A stretch of DNA of 64,000 nucleotides, from positions 248,001 through 312,000 of the forward strand of contig JBCCPK010000002.1 of assembly GCA_039024915.1 (NCBI GenBank), given 5' to 3'. Each line of letters begins with the position of its first letter. Position 1 is the first letter of the stretch. Of the stretch, positions 45,187 to 54,464 are shown piece by piece. The notes beneath the pieces were generated by a model. That model saw only the letters and a list, made by a program, of their open reading frames with translations, did no database searches and was not told the origin of the DNA. Source of the stretch: Pseudomonadota bacterium (lineage in GTDB: Bacteria > Pseudomonadota > Alphaproteobacteria > Rhizobiales > MH13). The position numbers and the translations under genes were made by a program.

Positions 45187-46206
45187 ATGGCTACGATGCG
45201 CGCAGCCGTCGTTACTGACTTCGCCAAACCCCTCGAGATCAAAGAGGTTGAACGACCGACGGTCTCGGATGGCAAGGTCATCGTCAAGATCGAGGCAAGC
45301 GGGGTGTGTCATACCGATCTTCATGCCGCGCGGGGCGATTGGCCCGTCAAACCCTCACCGCCGTTTATCCCAGGCCATGAGGGCGTTGGGGTCGTTGCAG
45401 AAATCGGCAAAGGCGTCACGGCGGTCAAGGAGGGGGACCGGGTGGGCGTTCCGTGGCTGCATCATGCTTGCGGTCATTGCAAACCTTGCATCACCGGCTG
45501 GGAAACACTTTGCCGTACAGAGCCGCAATACACCGGCTACACAGTCAATGGCGGTTTTGCAGACTATGTGGAGGCTGATCCTGAGTATGTTGGTCATCTC
45601 CCCGACAATCTGGATTTTGAGCCTGCTGCCCCGATCCTTTGCGCGGGTGTGACGGTGTACAAGGGATTGAAGGAGTGCGATCTCCGCCCCGGCCAGAGCG
45701 TTGTAGTCTCAGGCATCGGCGGCCTGGGCCATCTCGCAGTTCAGTACGCACGCGCCATGGGCTTGCATGTCATCGCCGTGGATGTTGCTGACGACAAACT
45801 GGACCTGGCCAAAGAGCTTGGCGCGGAGGTTGGCATCAATGCCGAAACCCAAGATCCGATTGACGAGGTCACGAAGCTCGGCGGAGCCGACGGCGTTCTG
45901 GTTACAGCGGTGTCCAACAGCGCCTTCGCTCAGGCAGTTGGCATGCTCGCTCCGGGCGGAACAATGAGCCTGGTGGGTCTGCCACCAGGGGATTTCCCTC
46001 TTCCCATTTTCGATGTCGTGCTCAACCGCAAGACGATCCGCGGGTCGATCGTGGGCACGCGCGCTGACCTTTCCGAAAGCCTTGCCTTTGCTGCAGAAGG
46101 CACGGTCGCCTCACACTTTTCGACTGACAGGCTGGAGAACATCAACGCAGTTTTCGAGCAGATGGAGCTGGGCAACATTGATGGTCGCATCGTCATGGAG
46201 TTCTAA
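45187..46206 (+). CDS. adhP: Zinc alcohol dehydrogenase, AdhP-like
   Basis: This is a medium-chain zinc alcohol dehydrogenase (339 residues) of the propanol-preferring AdhP/AdhA type. Catalytic zinc ligands are in GVCHTDLH and PGHEGVG, the structural zinc lobe is CGHCKPCITGWETLC, and the NAD motif is GIGGLGHLAV. GGAGA lies upstream of the ATG. It follows ppsA by 105 nt. Ethanol formation from acetyl-CoA-derived acetaldehyde, or alcohol oxidation, would fit next to PFL. Confidence 0.94.
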   Translation: MATMRAAVVTDFAKPLEIKEVERPTVSDGKVIVKIEASGVCHTDLHAARGDWPVKPSPPFIPGHEGVGVVAEIGKGVTAVKEGDRVGVPWLHHACGHCKPCITGWETLCRTEPQYTGYTVNGGFADYVEADPEYVGHLPDNLDFEPAAPILCAGVTVYKGLKECDLRPGQSVVVSGIGGLGHLAVQYARAMGLHVIAVDVADDKLDLAKELGAEVGINAETQDPIDEVTKLGGADGVLVTAVSNSAFAQAVGMLAPGGTMSLVGLPPGDFPLPIFDVVLNRKTIRGSIVGTRADLSESLAFAAEGTVASHFSTDRLENINAVFEQMELGNIDGRIVMEF

Positions 46207-46231
46207 CGGGAGCAAGGCTCACAGGCAGAAG

Positions 46232-46266
46232 GCCCGACCTCGATTCACGCTGTGCCGAGATCGGGC
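46232..46266 (+). terminator. Probable terminator after adhP
   Basis: GCCCGACCTCG (46232-46242) pairs with CGAGATCGGGC (46256-46266) with one mismatch in 11 bp. It lies 26 nt past the adhP stop, in the convergent gap with the EamA gene. Only TTGGATT follows, so the U-tract is weak. It could serve either strand. Confidence 0.5.
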
Positions 46267-46331
46267 TTGGATTAACCTGCGGTTGGCAATAGACGGCCGG
46301 CCCACCGTTCCAACGACAGTATTCTCGTTGT

Positions 46332-47228
46332 TTAGCTCGCGAGCCGCCTGTCCACGCGCCACGCGAGCATGCCGCCGGCAAAAATAAGGGCTGCTCCGGC
46401 GAATACCCTGAGTTCCGGCAATTCGCCAAAGACGAGGATCTCAGCGCCCGTCAGATAATTGATAAAGATGTACCCAAACGGTGCCAAAGTGCTGGCCTCA
46501 GTATAGCTGTGCGCTCTGATCAGTGCTTCATGGCCAGCCCATGCGAAGGCGCCAATTGCCAGAAACAAGGTCCAATCCAAAGGAGAGACAGGTGTGGTCC
46601 AACTCACAAGTGCAAAGGGGAGCAACACAACTGTTCCTACCGCGCCGGTGTAGAACTGCAGGGTCGAAGGCCGCACCTCATGAGCCAGCTGGCGCGTCAA
46701 AACCTGATACAGCGCCAAGGCGATCGCTGGATAGAGCATCAACACGGCGTACCAATTAATCGGTTCGCCCACCGGCCATAAAATGACAAGGGCTCCAATT
46801 AGCCCTAGCAAAATGGCGGACCAGTGCTTGGCGGTTACGATTTCACCAAGCATCGGGCGGGCAAACAAGCAAATGAAGACTGGTGAAAGGTAGAGGATCG
46901 AAGCGGTAACGCTGAGTGACAAGTGTCCGAGCGCAACGAAATTCGCGAGCGTCGCCGACACAATACAGATTGACCGAAACAGCACCAACCATGTCACGCC
47001 TCTTCGCAGTCTGTATGCAGGGCGAGCGCGTATGGTGCGATCTGCAATCGTCAAACCGAAGTGTACTGCATAGCGCATAAAGGCCAGCGGCAGAACGGCA
47101 AGCCCGGCACCGATCAACCATTTTGTGGAGGTGTCGACGAAAGCGAACAGAAGGTTCGCAAGCAGTACGAGTAGAATGGCACGGCCGACCCCGTCCGCCC
47201 CCTGGGCAGACGTTTCCGCTTCAACCAC
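46332..47228 (-). CDS. EamA/DMT-family transporter
   Basis: This is an inner-membrane protein of the drug/metabolite transporter family with about ten hydrophobic segments arranged as two EamA repeats. The GTG at 47228 overlaps the upstream dehydrogenase stop by 8 nt and gives 298 residues, the family norm. It is the last gene of the TRAP/sugar-acid operon. It may export an intermediate or by-product; direction and substrate are not evident. Confidence 0.87.
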   Translation of the reverse strand: MVEAETSAQGADGVGRAILLVLLANLLFAFVDTSTKWLIGAGLAVLPLAFMRYAVHFGLTIADRTIRARPAYRLRRGVTWLVLFRSICIVSATLANFVALGHLSLSVTASILYLSPVFICLFARPMLGEIVTAKHWSAILLGLIGALVILWPVGEPINWYAVLMLYPAIALALYQVLTRQLAHEVRPSTLQFYTGAVGTVVLLPFALVSWTTPVSPLDWTLFLAIGAFAWAGHEALIRAHSYTEASTLAPFGYIFINYLTGAEILVFGELPELRVFAGAALIFAGGMLAWRVDRRLAS

Positions 47229-48111
47229 GAGCGTAGTGCTTGAGATAGAAATCGAGCAGCTCAGGCACCAGTTGGTCGCCCATGCCATGATCAATCGCTG
47301 CGCGCATCATTTTAAGGGGTGCTTCAGCCATAACTGTGGGCGCGCCTGCGTCGTGCGCCATCTTGGCGTAATAGCCCACGTCCTTGGTGGCGTTTTCGAT
47401 GGAAAATGCAAGCTTGGAGGGGTCAGCGTCGAGCGCATAGCTAGCAAAAAAGTCCATGAACGGAGAGCCGAGCGGCCCCGCTGACATAACGTCATAAATT
47501 TTTTGGCGGCCTACGCCGGTAACGTCTGCAAGCGCGAAGACTTCGCCCAAAGCATTGGCGACAACCTGACCGAAGAAGTTGTTGAGCAGCTTGATCGTAT
47601 GGCCGCTGCCAACCTCACCAAGGTGAAACACATTTTCTGCCAAGTCGTTCAGCACCGGGCGAACGCGGGCAAAGGCAGCCTCATCCCCGGAACACATTAG
47701 ATTAAGTTTACCCTCCAGCGCATGGGTCGGGGTGCGGCCGATCGGTGCGTCCAGATACGTTGCGCCCACTGCGGCAACTTCCTTCGCGAGGCTGCGAGTG
47801 GACTCAGGTAAAGACGTTCCGAAATCGATAACAACTTGGTCGGCACGAAGCCCGGAGATTACTCCGTCATCTCCACGCATGCGGCCCTCCACGTGTGCGG
47901 AAGTGCCCATACACAGCATCACGATGTCACTGCTTAATGCTATCTCGCGAGCGCTTGATGCCTCCAGGGCACCACGCGCGACCGCTTTGTCGAGTTCTGT
48001 TCGATCTCGGTTGCCCAACACGTTTAGAGAATAGTCCAAATCCTGGAGCCGCGAGACCATTGCGCCTCCCATGAGACCAAGACCGATGAAACCCAGGGTC
48101 GGTTTGCTCAC
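47221..48111 (-). CDS. Beta-hydroxyacid dehydrogenase (HIBADH family)
   Basis: This is a 3-hydroxyisobutyrate/tartronate-semialdehyde/L-threonate dehydrogenase-family enzyme (296 residues). The Rossmann motif GFIGLGLMGGAM is at residues 7-18, and the substrate/catalytic region GSGHTIKLLNNFFGQ carries the catalytic Lys. It lies 10 nt after the UxaA-like gene. In sugar-acid pathways such enzymes oxidise or reduce C4 or C3 hydroxyacids. A paralogue lies at 59241-60140. Confidence 0.91.
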   Translation of the reverse strand: MSKPTLGFIGLGLMGGAMVSRLQDLDYSLNVLGNRDRTELDKAVARGALEASSAREIALSSDIVMLCMGTSAHVEGRMRGDDGVISGLRADQVVIDFGTSLPESTRSLAKEVAAVGATYLDAPIGRTPTHALEGKLNLMCSGDEAAFARVRPVLNDLAENVFHLGEVGSGHTIKLLNNFFGQVVANALGEVFALADVTGVGRQKIYDVMSAGPLGSPFMDFFASYALDADPSKLAFSIENATKDVGYYAKMAHDAGAPTVMAEAPLKMMRAAIDHGMGDQLVPELLDFYLKHYARG

Positions 48112-48121
48112 GATTATATCC

Positions 48122-49624
48122 TCACATCACTGCGCCGATCTGCCATGGAACAAACTCATAGTCTCCCAACCCTTGCGCCTCGGATTTGGTTGGCTTGCCT
48201 GATGCCGTCTTGAGGATGTGCGTGTAGATCTCACGGCCCATTTCCTCGACACTCTTGCCAGCGCTCAGTATTTGGCCAGCGTCAATGTCCATGTCTTCCG
48301 ACATTTTCCTCGCCATTTCCGAGTTTGTTGCGATCTTGATGGTCGGGCTTGGTTTCGAACCGAACGCCGAGCCCCGTCCCGTGGTAAAACAAACGATTTG
48401 GCAACCGCCCGCGATTTGGCCGGTTACGCTCGCTGGGTCGTAGCCGGGACTATCCATGAAGGTAAAGCCGGGCGCCATGACCTCTTCAGCGTAGCGATAA
48501 ACTGCGGTCAGGCTCGTGGTACCCGCTTTGGCACTTGCGCCGAGCGATTTCTCTAAGATGGTGGTCAGCCCGCCAGCCTTGTTTCCAGGCGAAGGATTGT
48601 TATCCATCGAGCCACGGTTACGTTCCGCGTAGTCTTCCCACCAGTTGATCAGATCTACGAGTTTTTGCCCCACTTTTCTTGTGACCGCACGTTCGGTTAG
48701 CAAGTGCTCAGCCCCGTAAATTTCTGGGGTTTCAGCCAGAACACCGGTCCCGCCCTGGCCCACGAGCAAATCACAAGCGTATCCCAACGCAGGGTTTGCG
48801 GTGATGCCTGACCATGCATCAGACCCCCCACACTGGAGCGCCACCTTTAGCGAACTTGCGGGGCAAACACTGCGCTTCACACCATTCGCAATGGGAAGCA
48901 TCGCCTCAACCTTGGCAATCCCGCGTTCCACGGTGCGCCTGAGGCCGGACTCACTTTGTATGTTCATCATTTGGAACGTCGGGCCAACCTGAAGACCGTG
49001 CGCATCAAGCAGCCAATCGATCTGGTTCATCTCACAACCAAGCCCGACCATGAGCACTGCGCCCAGGTTAGGGTGGCGGGCATATCCCCACATTACCCGT
49101 TGTAAGGCTTCAAACCCGGTGCCGTCGCCACCCATCCCACAGCCTGTGCCGTGCACAAACGCTGCGACACCATCGACGTTTGGAAACCCTCGCAGTCGCT
49201 CAGGGGTGAAGTGGTCAGCAATCATCCTGGCCGCCGTAGCGGAGCAATTCACCGACGTTACAATGCCAATATAGTTACGCGTTCCCACCCGGCCATTGCT
49301 ACGCTTAAATCCCAGAAAGCTATCAGTGACGTCCGCACGTCGTGCGTCCCTCAAGTTGGTCCCAAATACATAATCACCTTCTACCCCAGTAAACGCCAGG
49401 TTGTGGGTGTGAACATGCTCACCAGGCGCGATAGGCCTTGAAGCCACTCCTATGCGCTGCGCGAACTTTCTGACCGGATCTCCCTTCTCAATTGCTTCAA
49501 GGGCAACCTTGTGTCCTGCGGGCACTGGATCGCGTATCGGCAAATTGTCGAAGGTTGTGCCGGGCTCCAGCCGGTGAGGTGCGATCGCAACGCTATCGCT
49601 GGGCTCAAGACGCAACAGTCCCAT
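48122..49624 (-). CDS. UxaA-family (altronate/galactarate-type) dehydratase
   Basis: This is a full-length UxaA/GarD-family sugar-acid dehydratase (500 residues from the ATG at 49624). Residues 1-75 form a SAF domain (SVAIAPHRLEPGTTFDNL), and the rest is the catalytic UxaA domain with GTRNYIGIVTSVNCSATAA, HGTGCGMGGDG and GLGCEMNQ. Members dehydrate altronate, galactarate or sulfolactate (as lyase) using a metal ion. It starts 1 nt after the PhyH gene stop in the TRAP operon, so a sugar acid is the likely import. Confidence 0.9.
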   Translation of the reverse strand: MGLLRLEPSDSVAIAPHRLEPGTTFDNLPIRDPVPAGHKVALEAIEKGDPVRKFAQRIGVASRPIAPGEHVHTHNLAFTGVEGDYVFGTNLRDARRADVTDSFLGFKRSNGRVGTRNYIGIVTSVNCSATAARMIADHFTPERLRGFPNVDGVAAFVHGTGCGMGGDGTGFEALQRVMWGYARHPNLGAVLMVGLGCEMNQIDWLLDAHGLQVGPTFQMMNIQSESGLRRTVERGIAKVEAMLPIANGVKRSVCPASSLKVALQCGGSDAWSGITANPALGYACDLLVGQGGTGVLAETPEIYGAEHLLTERAVTRKVGQKLVDLINWWEDYAERNRGSMDNNPSPGNKAGGLTTILEKSLGASAKAGTTSLTAVYRYAEEVMAPGFTFMDSPGYDPASVTGQIAGGCQIVCFTTGRGSAFGSKPSPTIKIATNSEMARKMSEDMDIDAGQILSAGKSVEEMGREIYTHILKTASGKPTKSEAQGLGDYEFVPWQIGAVM

Positions 49625-49625
49625 A

Positions 49626-50573
49626 CTAGGCGCAGTAGGGGCCGTCGGATGGCCATCGGTGTTGCGGAATATGCTGTGCGCGCGCGAGGACATGGCGGGT
49701 GTGTTCCCACATGGCCTTCCATGCACGCCAATCCTTCAATTCTTTTTCCGGACGACTGCGCGAACGGGCGACAAAACTAGGAAACTGCTCGCGACCAGTG
49801 GATTGACCGGTCACATTGTAGCGCAGGTCAAACGACCAACGGTAACCGTCCGAAACATTCGGCAAGCTAGCATGGGGTGTGAGCGGATGCAGAATGACCG
49901 CGCCCCCTGCCCGAACAGGTGTCGGCACTGCAGCTTCCTTGGGCAGAAAGCGCTGCGTGATACCAACTTGGTTCATCGTGCAATGGGGTAACATGTCCGA
50001 GCGCTGACCGGGTTTCACTTGCAAACACCCGTTCTCGATCGTTGCGTCCGTGATCACGACCCAAACCGTAAGCATCTCCGTTTGATCAGCACTTTCCAGG
50101 GTAACACCTCGATCCTGGTGCCAATCCGTGGAAACAATATGCGCGCGCGCTTCCTCTTGAGGTACTCGGCGTTCGGGTGGTTTGATCCGCACATGTTGAA
50201 TAGGGTTCGAGGTCAGCTCAGGCCCCAGAATACTCTCCGCAACATCGAGAAGACGAGGGTGTGTCGCCAAGCGGAACACGGCCGGGCCGATATGCATTGG
50301 CGTTGTGTCTGTAATCCCATCATGTGGTAGCGAGATATCGAGTGGTTGATACCATTCGACGCCCGCATCGACGGCACGACCCAGCTTTTCGAAGAAGCCC
50401 GCATCATCACATCCAGTCCGCACGGTCCCGTCGGCTTGCCACTGATCGTAAAGCCCGTCCATGACCGATTGGTATTCTGCTTCGATCGCGGAAAGTACCT
50501 CCCCATCGAGGACGTCGTCGACCACGAGGAACCCATCCCGCTCGAACTGGGCGATTTGTTCAGCAGACAACAT
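49626..50573 (-). CDS. PhyH-family Fe(II)/2OG dioxygenase
   Basis: This is a phytanoyl-CoA-dioxygenase-family protein (315 residues). It has H152-x-D154 (DWHQDRG), a distal His in ILHPLTPHAS (229 or 234) and candidate 2OG-binding Arg residues in GYRWSFDLRYN. It lies 12 nt after the TRAP large permease and just before a UxaA-like dehydratase, so it probably hydroxylates or demethylates the imported compound before it enters a sugar-acid route. This combination is uncommon and the substrate is unknown. Confidence 0.88.
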   Translation of the reverse strand: MLSAEQIAQFERDGFLVVDDVLDGEVLSAIEAEYQSVMDGLYDQWQADGTVRTGCDDAGFFEKLGRAVDAGVEWYQPLDISLPHDGITDTTPMHIGPAVFRLATHPRLLDVAESILGPELTSNPIQHVRIKPPERRVPQEEARAHIVSTDWHQDRGVTLESADQTEMLTVWVVITDATIENGCLQVKPGQRSDMLPHCTMNQVGITQRFLPKEAAVPTPVRAGGAVILHPLTPHASLPNVSDGYRWSFDLRYNVTGQSTGREQFPSFVARSRSRPEKELKDWRAWKAMWEHTRHVLARAQHIPQHRWPSDGPYCA

Positions 50574-50585
50574 AGCGATTCTCCC

Positions 50586-52211
50586 TCAGAGAAGCAGTGT
50601 CACGATATTCGGCCAGATCAACAGGACTGAAAGTGCAAGCAATTGCACGCAGATGAACGGCAAAAACCCGCGGAAAATATCCGTAAGCGAAATGTGAGGC
50701 GGGGCAACGGACTTCAAGTAAAATGCGGCGGGGCCGAAGGGCGGCGATAGGAAGCTCACCTGCATGTTCATGCAAAACAGAACGCCGAACCAGATCGCAA
50801 CATGCCGTGGGTCCAGTTCACCGATCAGACCGATTTCTTCAATGGGCAGTTCCCGCACGATCGGCAAAAATACCGGGATAATCAGGAGCACGATCCCAAC
50901 CCAATCCATAAAAGCGCCCATAAACAGCAGAATGACCATCATCGTCAGCAGGACGAGCATAGTCGGCATCTCAGAGCCGACGATAAGGTTCGCGATGTAG
51001 TTCGGCCCACCGGCGAGCGTGTAGGCACCAGCGAGGGCAGCTGCACCGATCGTTACCCAGATGATCGTGCCGGTGGATTTCAGGGTTCGCATCATGGAAT
51101 CCCAGACAAGAGCAACGCTGGCCTCGCCTCGCAAAACAGCGATCATAAAGACAGCGAATGCACCCATCCCAGCGGCTTCTGTAATGCCGGTGATGCCGCC
51201 ATAGATCGAGCCCATCACCACGCCGATAACTACAAGCGGCGGGACCAGGCCCTTGCCGTGTTTCCAACCCAGCATCGTGCGCTGGCGACCAAAAACCGCA
51301 AAGGCCAGAAACAGGCCAACAACAAGGGCGATCCCCAGGGGTAGCAGATCCTCGGGCATACCAAGCCAGATGGGGTCTTCACCTTCTTCAAGCACGTTTT
51401 GCCCGGTAACCGTGAAGAACAGGGCGCGCAGCAAGAGGACCACCGAGCCACCGGCAAGGATCAACGATAGAAAGCCGCCAAACATTCCCAGCTTTTGAGA
51501 GCCCGTTGGCTCACCCGGCTGGGGTTCGGGTAGCGGCGCATCTTCCGGTCTCAACTGAGTGCGTGTAATGATGTAAATGATGATCATACTGGCCAGCATG
51601 AAGCCAGGGACAAAAGCACCGGTGAACAGCGCCTTGATCGAGGTTTCTGTAATCAAGCCATAGATAATTAGGACGATGGACGGTGGGATCATGGTACCCA
51701 AAGATCCCGAGGCGCAAATGGTCCCTATGGCGAGGTTTTGGTTATAGCCAAGCCGCAACATCTGAGGCAGCGCTATCAGGCCCAGAAGCACAACCTCACC
51801 GCCGATGATTCCCGACATCGCAGCCATGATCACAGCCATGATCGACGTCACGATAGCGATGCCGCCGCGTGTGCGCGAAAGCCAGAAGTTGAGGGAGTTA
51901 TACATCTCTTTGGCGATCCCTGATCGCTCAAGCAGGGCTGCCATAAAGATGAACAAAGGCACCGATATGAGGACGTATTGCGTCATCAAATCGAATATCT
52001 TTTGCGTCAACAGGTAGAGCGGCCCGGTCCCTGGCCTGCCCGTCAGCAGACCTTCGCCAAAGGTCCATGGCTGAGTAATGAGCGTTGGCTCAAACTTTAA
52101 AACCATCACCAGAAGCGCAAGCACAGCAGACGCAAATCCAAGCGGCATGCCGATCGCCAAAAAGAAAATCATGACGAACACGATGATCAGCGAGATTGTG
52201 CCGATGTCCAT
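50586..52211 (-). CDS. dctM: TRAP transporter large permease (DctM)
   Basis: This is the large membrane subunit of a TRAP importer (541 residues, against about 430 in classical DctM). The extra length is a central loop and two added hydrophobic segments after residue 220, including an acidic Pro-rich stretch EDAPLPEPQPGEPTG. This fits the long TRAP subclass often labelled mannitol/chloroaromatic type. Its ATG overlaps the DctQ stop (TGATG). Transport uses an ion gradient and the DctP receptor. Confidence 0.93.
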   Translation of the reverse strand: MDIGTISLIIVFVMIFFLAIGMPLGFASAVLALLVMVLKFEPTLITQPWTFGEGLLTGRPGTGPLYLLTQKIFDLMTQYVLISVPLFIFMAALLERSGIAKEMYNSLNFWLSRTRGGIAIVTSIMAVIMAAMSGIIGGEVVLLGLIALPQMLRLGYNQNLAIGTICASGSLGTMIPPSIVLIIYGLITETSIKALFTGAFVPGFMLASMIIIYIITRTQLRPEDAPLPEPQPGEPTGSQKLGMFGGFLSLILAGGSVVLLLRALFFTVTGQNVLEEGEDPIWLGMPEDLLPLGIALVVGLFLAFAVFGRQRTMLGWKHGKGLVPPLVVIGVVMGSIYGGITGITEAAGMGAFAVFMIAVLRGEASVALVWDSMMRTLKSTGTIIWVTIGAAALAGAYTLAGGPNYIANLIVGSEMPTMLVLLTMMVILLFMGAFMDWVGIVLLIIPVFLPIVRELPIEEIGLIGELDPRHVAIWFGVLFCMNMQVSFLSPPFGPAAFYLKSVAPPHISLTDIFRGFLPFICVQLLALSVLLIWPNIVTLLL

Positions 52212-53059
52212 CAGTCGACCCCCACGCTGCGCTTGATCGCGTCGATTTCGTCCTCGTCAATATCTTCGGGCCCGTGCGTCTCCGGTTCCAAATGCCAGTC
52301 GGCGATTAAATTTGCGATGGACTGCAATGCGATGAGCACAACCATGATGAGGATCATCGGCTGGATAGTGGCCGGGATCGGCGGGTCAAAGGCAGTACCA
52401 AACATTTCCCACCGATAGAGCTTGTTGATGAATACCTGCTGATAACTTCCAAAGACAACGCCGACGGCAAACAGCGCAATCATGGCGGTGGACACGACGT
52501 CAAATACCTTGCGCAACGGCTGCGGCACGGCGTCATAAAGCAGTGTGATACGGATATGGCAGCGCTGCTGCATCGCATACAGGCCGGAGCACAAGAAGAT
52601 GAAGCCGGCGATCCATAAAGTGAGCTCATTCGCCCACTTGGTGGGAGCCTCGATGACGTAGCGCAAGAACACTTCGTACAGCATGACGCCGGTCATCGCG
52701 ACGATCATGATCATCGTCGCACGACCAATAAAAAGCGCAAAACGGTCCCATGGCTGCCAGCGCTCAAACTCCATCGGCGCAACGACGACAGTCCGCGCTC
52801 CTAAGAATGCGAAGATCGGCAACAAGATCAGCGCGGCCCAATCAACGATGTCGGCAAAGCCGCCGAACAAGCCGGGCAAGTTCGGGCTGACATCTTTACG
52901 CAAGTGCAGCTCCGAGATCTGCAGGAACAGGCTCTCGCTCTCCGGTCTGAACCAATCAAGGATAAAGGCCGGTATGTGCCAGACCAACCAACCCGCACAG
53001 AGCAAGAAGGCGGAAGGCCAGAGCCACTCAACGAGCCCGCCTGGTTTCTCAGAGGCCAT
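52211..53059 (-). CDS. dctQ: TRAP transporter small permease (DctQ)
   Basis: This is the small membrane subunit of the TRAP importer (282 residues, longer than the usual 160-200). It has hydrophobic segments near residues 10-33 and 70-85, then the DctQ four-helix core from about residue 110. The C-terminus is acidic (EDIDEDEIDAIK). It follows the DctP gene after a 122-nt gap holding a long palindrome, and overlaps dctM. Confidence 0.9.
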   Translation of the reverse strand: MASEKPGGLVEWLWPSAFLLCAGWLVWHIPAFILDWFRPESESLFLQISELHLRKDVSPNLPGLFGGFADIVDWAALILLPIFAFLGARTVVVAPMEFERWQPWDRFALFIGRATMIMIVAMTGVMLYEVFLRYVIEAPTKWANELTLWIAGFIFLCSGLYAMQQRCHIRITLLYDAVPQPLRKVFDVVSTAMIALFAVGVVFGSYQQVFINKLYRWEMFGTAFDPPIPATIQPMILIMVVLIALQSIANLIADWHLEPETHGPEDIDEDEIDAIKRSVGVD

Positions 53060-53134
53060 ATACGCACCTTGGTGATATCAGGGAGTTTCGCGAACGAGCC
53101 CGGTCATCAAAACAGGACCCCACGAAACGTTGTG

Positions 53135-53160
53135 CGGGGACGGCAAGCTTGCCGTCCCCG
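53135..53160 (-). other. Perfect 26-bp palindrome between dctP and dctQ
   Basis: The arm CGGGGACGGCAAG at 53135-53147 is followed at once by its exact complement at 53148-53160, with an AAGCTT centre. On the mRNA it would form a very stable stem-loop just after the dctP stop. No U-run follows, so it most likely raises receptor expression over permease expression. Confidence 0.65.
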
Positions 53161-53181
53161 AAACACGCACCGCAGTTAAGC

Positions 53182-54201
53182 CTAGTCCATCGCGCCGATT
53201 TCACGCAGGAAGCTCAAGTGCGCTTCAAGCAATTCCTGGCTTTCGGGGGTCGTTGCAAACTCAACCCAAGCGTCTTGAACAGCCTGCCGGTACGCGGCCA
53301 TATCTTCCTCCGACCACTGGTACATGTTGAGACCCTGCTCGGCCAAAGCAACCGAGTTCTCAGCATTGCGCACTTCGTTAATCGTTGTGTTCTTCAAACC
53401 AAGTGCTTGCATGCCGACGCGCAAAATTGCCTGGTGATGGGAAGGCATGGCATCCCAGACGTCCTTATTGCAGGCCAAATGGTCAGCCGGCATCGAGTGG
53501 AACCCGGGGTAATTGGTGTGCTCGGCGATGTCGTAGAGGCCAAGCCCAATATTGTTGGTCAGATTTGCAGCGTCTGCACCATCAATAATGCCGGTTTCGA
53601 GTGCTGTGAAAATCTCGTTGAAGTCCATCACGATTGGCGACGCACCCAAATTCTCGAAGATCATGGTAATAACGCCCGGTGGAGAGCGGAACTTCCAGCC
53701 TTCCAGATCAGCAACACCAGAGATTGGTCGGGTGGACGAAAGCGACTCCGGACCGGGAATCCACCATCCAACGAACTCCATTCCATACTGATTGTAGAGG
53801 TTGTTCAGCGCCTCTTCACCGCCGCCATGCAGCAGCCATGCATACTGTTGATAGGGGTTGGCGTAACCGCCAGTGAGGTCGCCTGTGAACTGGAAGGCAG
53901 GGTTCTTGCCAGTTTGGTAGGCACCACCGGTCATATCACAATCGAGAATTCCAGTGGCGGCAGCATCAAACGTTTCGGCGGATGCGACCACGGACGACGC
54001 GTAAAACATCTCGATCTGGATCTCGCCGTTTGACATCGCCGAGACATCTTCGATGAACTCCGCTGCCATCTGTCCAGAAAGGGTCTCCTGGCTGAAGTGG
54101 GTTTGAATGCGAAGCGTCGTGGTTTGGGCGGCAGCCGACGTTGCAACGATGCACAAAGCAGCGGCCGACGCGGAGAGCGCCAGGCTCTTGAGTGTGGACA
54201 T
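53182..54201 (-). CDS. dctP: TRAP transporter receptor (DctP)
   Basis: This is a DctP-family periplasmic receptor (339 residues from the ATG at 54201, with GGGAGG upstream). It has a Sec signal peptide of about 25 residues ending in TSAAAQT. The mature part starts TTLRIQTHFSQETLSG. The conserved Arg-containing region that binds carboxylates is around LEGWKFRSPPG, and NLTNNIGLGLYDIAEH is family-like. It heads the TRAP/sugar-acid operon. A TTGGT-ATG-ACCAA site lies 48 nt upstream. Confidence 0.92.
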   Translation of the reverse strand: MSTLKSLALSASAAALCIVATSAAAQTTTLRIQTHFSQETLSGQMAAEFIEDVSAMSNGEIQIEMFYASSVVASAETFDAAATGILDCDMTGGAYQTGKNPAFQFTGDLTGGYANPYQQYAWLLHGGGEEALNNLYNQYGMEFVGWWIPGPESLSSTRPISGVADLEGWKFRSPPGVITMIFENLGASPIVMDFNEIFTALETGIIDGADAANLTNNIGLGLYDIAEHTNYPGFHSMPADHLACNKDVWDAMPSHHQAILRVGMQALGLKNTTINEVRNAENSVALAEQGLNMYQWSEEDMAAYRQAVQDAWVEFATTPESQELLEAHLSFLREIGAMD

Positions 54202-54248
54202 TGGATCCTCCCTTCGTCCTTGTGGAATGCCTTTTGCGGCATTTTCTT

Positions 54249-54261
54249 TTGGTATGACCAA
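54249..54261. promoter_or_regulatory. GntR-type operator TTGGTATGACCAA
   Basis: A perfect 5-3-5 inverted repeat lies in the divergent promoter between dctP (minus) and the IlvD/Edd gene (plus). It matches the FCD-type GntR consensus TNGTNNNACNA. Two near-identical sites lie beside the GntR gene at 58490, which makes that protein the likely regulator. Confidence 0.7.
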
Positions 54262-54464
54262 ACTAGTCGAAGCATTTAGGATGCGCAATTCAAACTTTCA
54301 TACGGCCACAGGATATCTCGTAAGGTATTTCTGTCGAAATCTCAGGCGGTTGATCCACAAAAGCGCCGGGTGCATCTGACCGCTCAGAAACGTTTCGGTT
54401 GCCGATCGTCGCTCGTGTGGTACGACGACACGCCAAGAAACCGGGAGAAGATCGAAGCTCGGAA

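Noticed and set aside
53149-54033. Plus-strand open frame of almost 300 codons opposite dctP
   Set aside because: It is antisense to the TRAP receptor gene; its composition is a mirror of that gene and no family is recognised.
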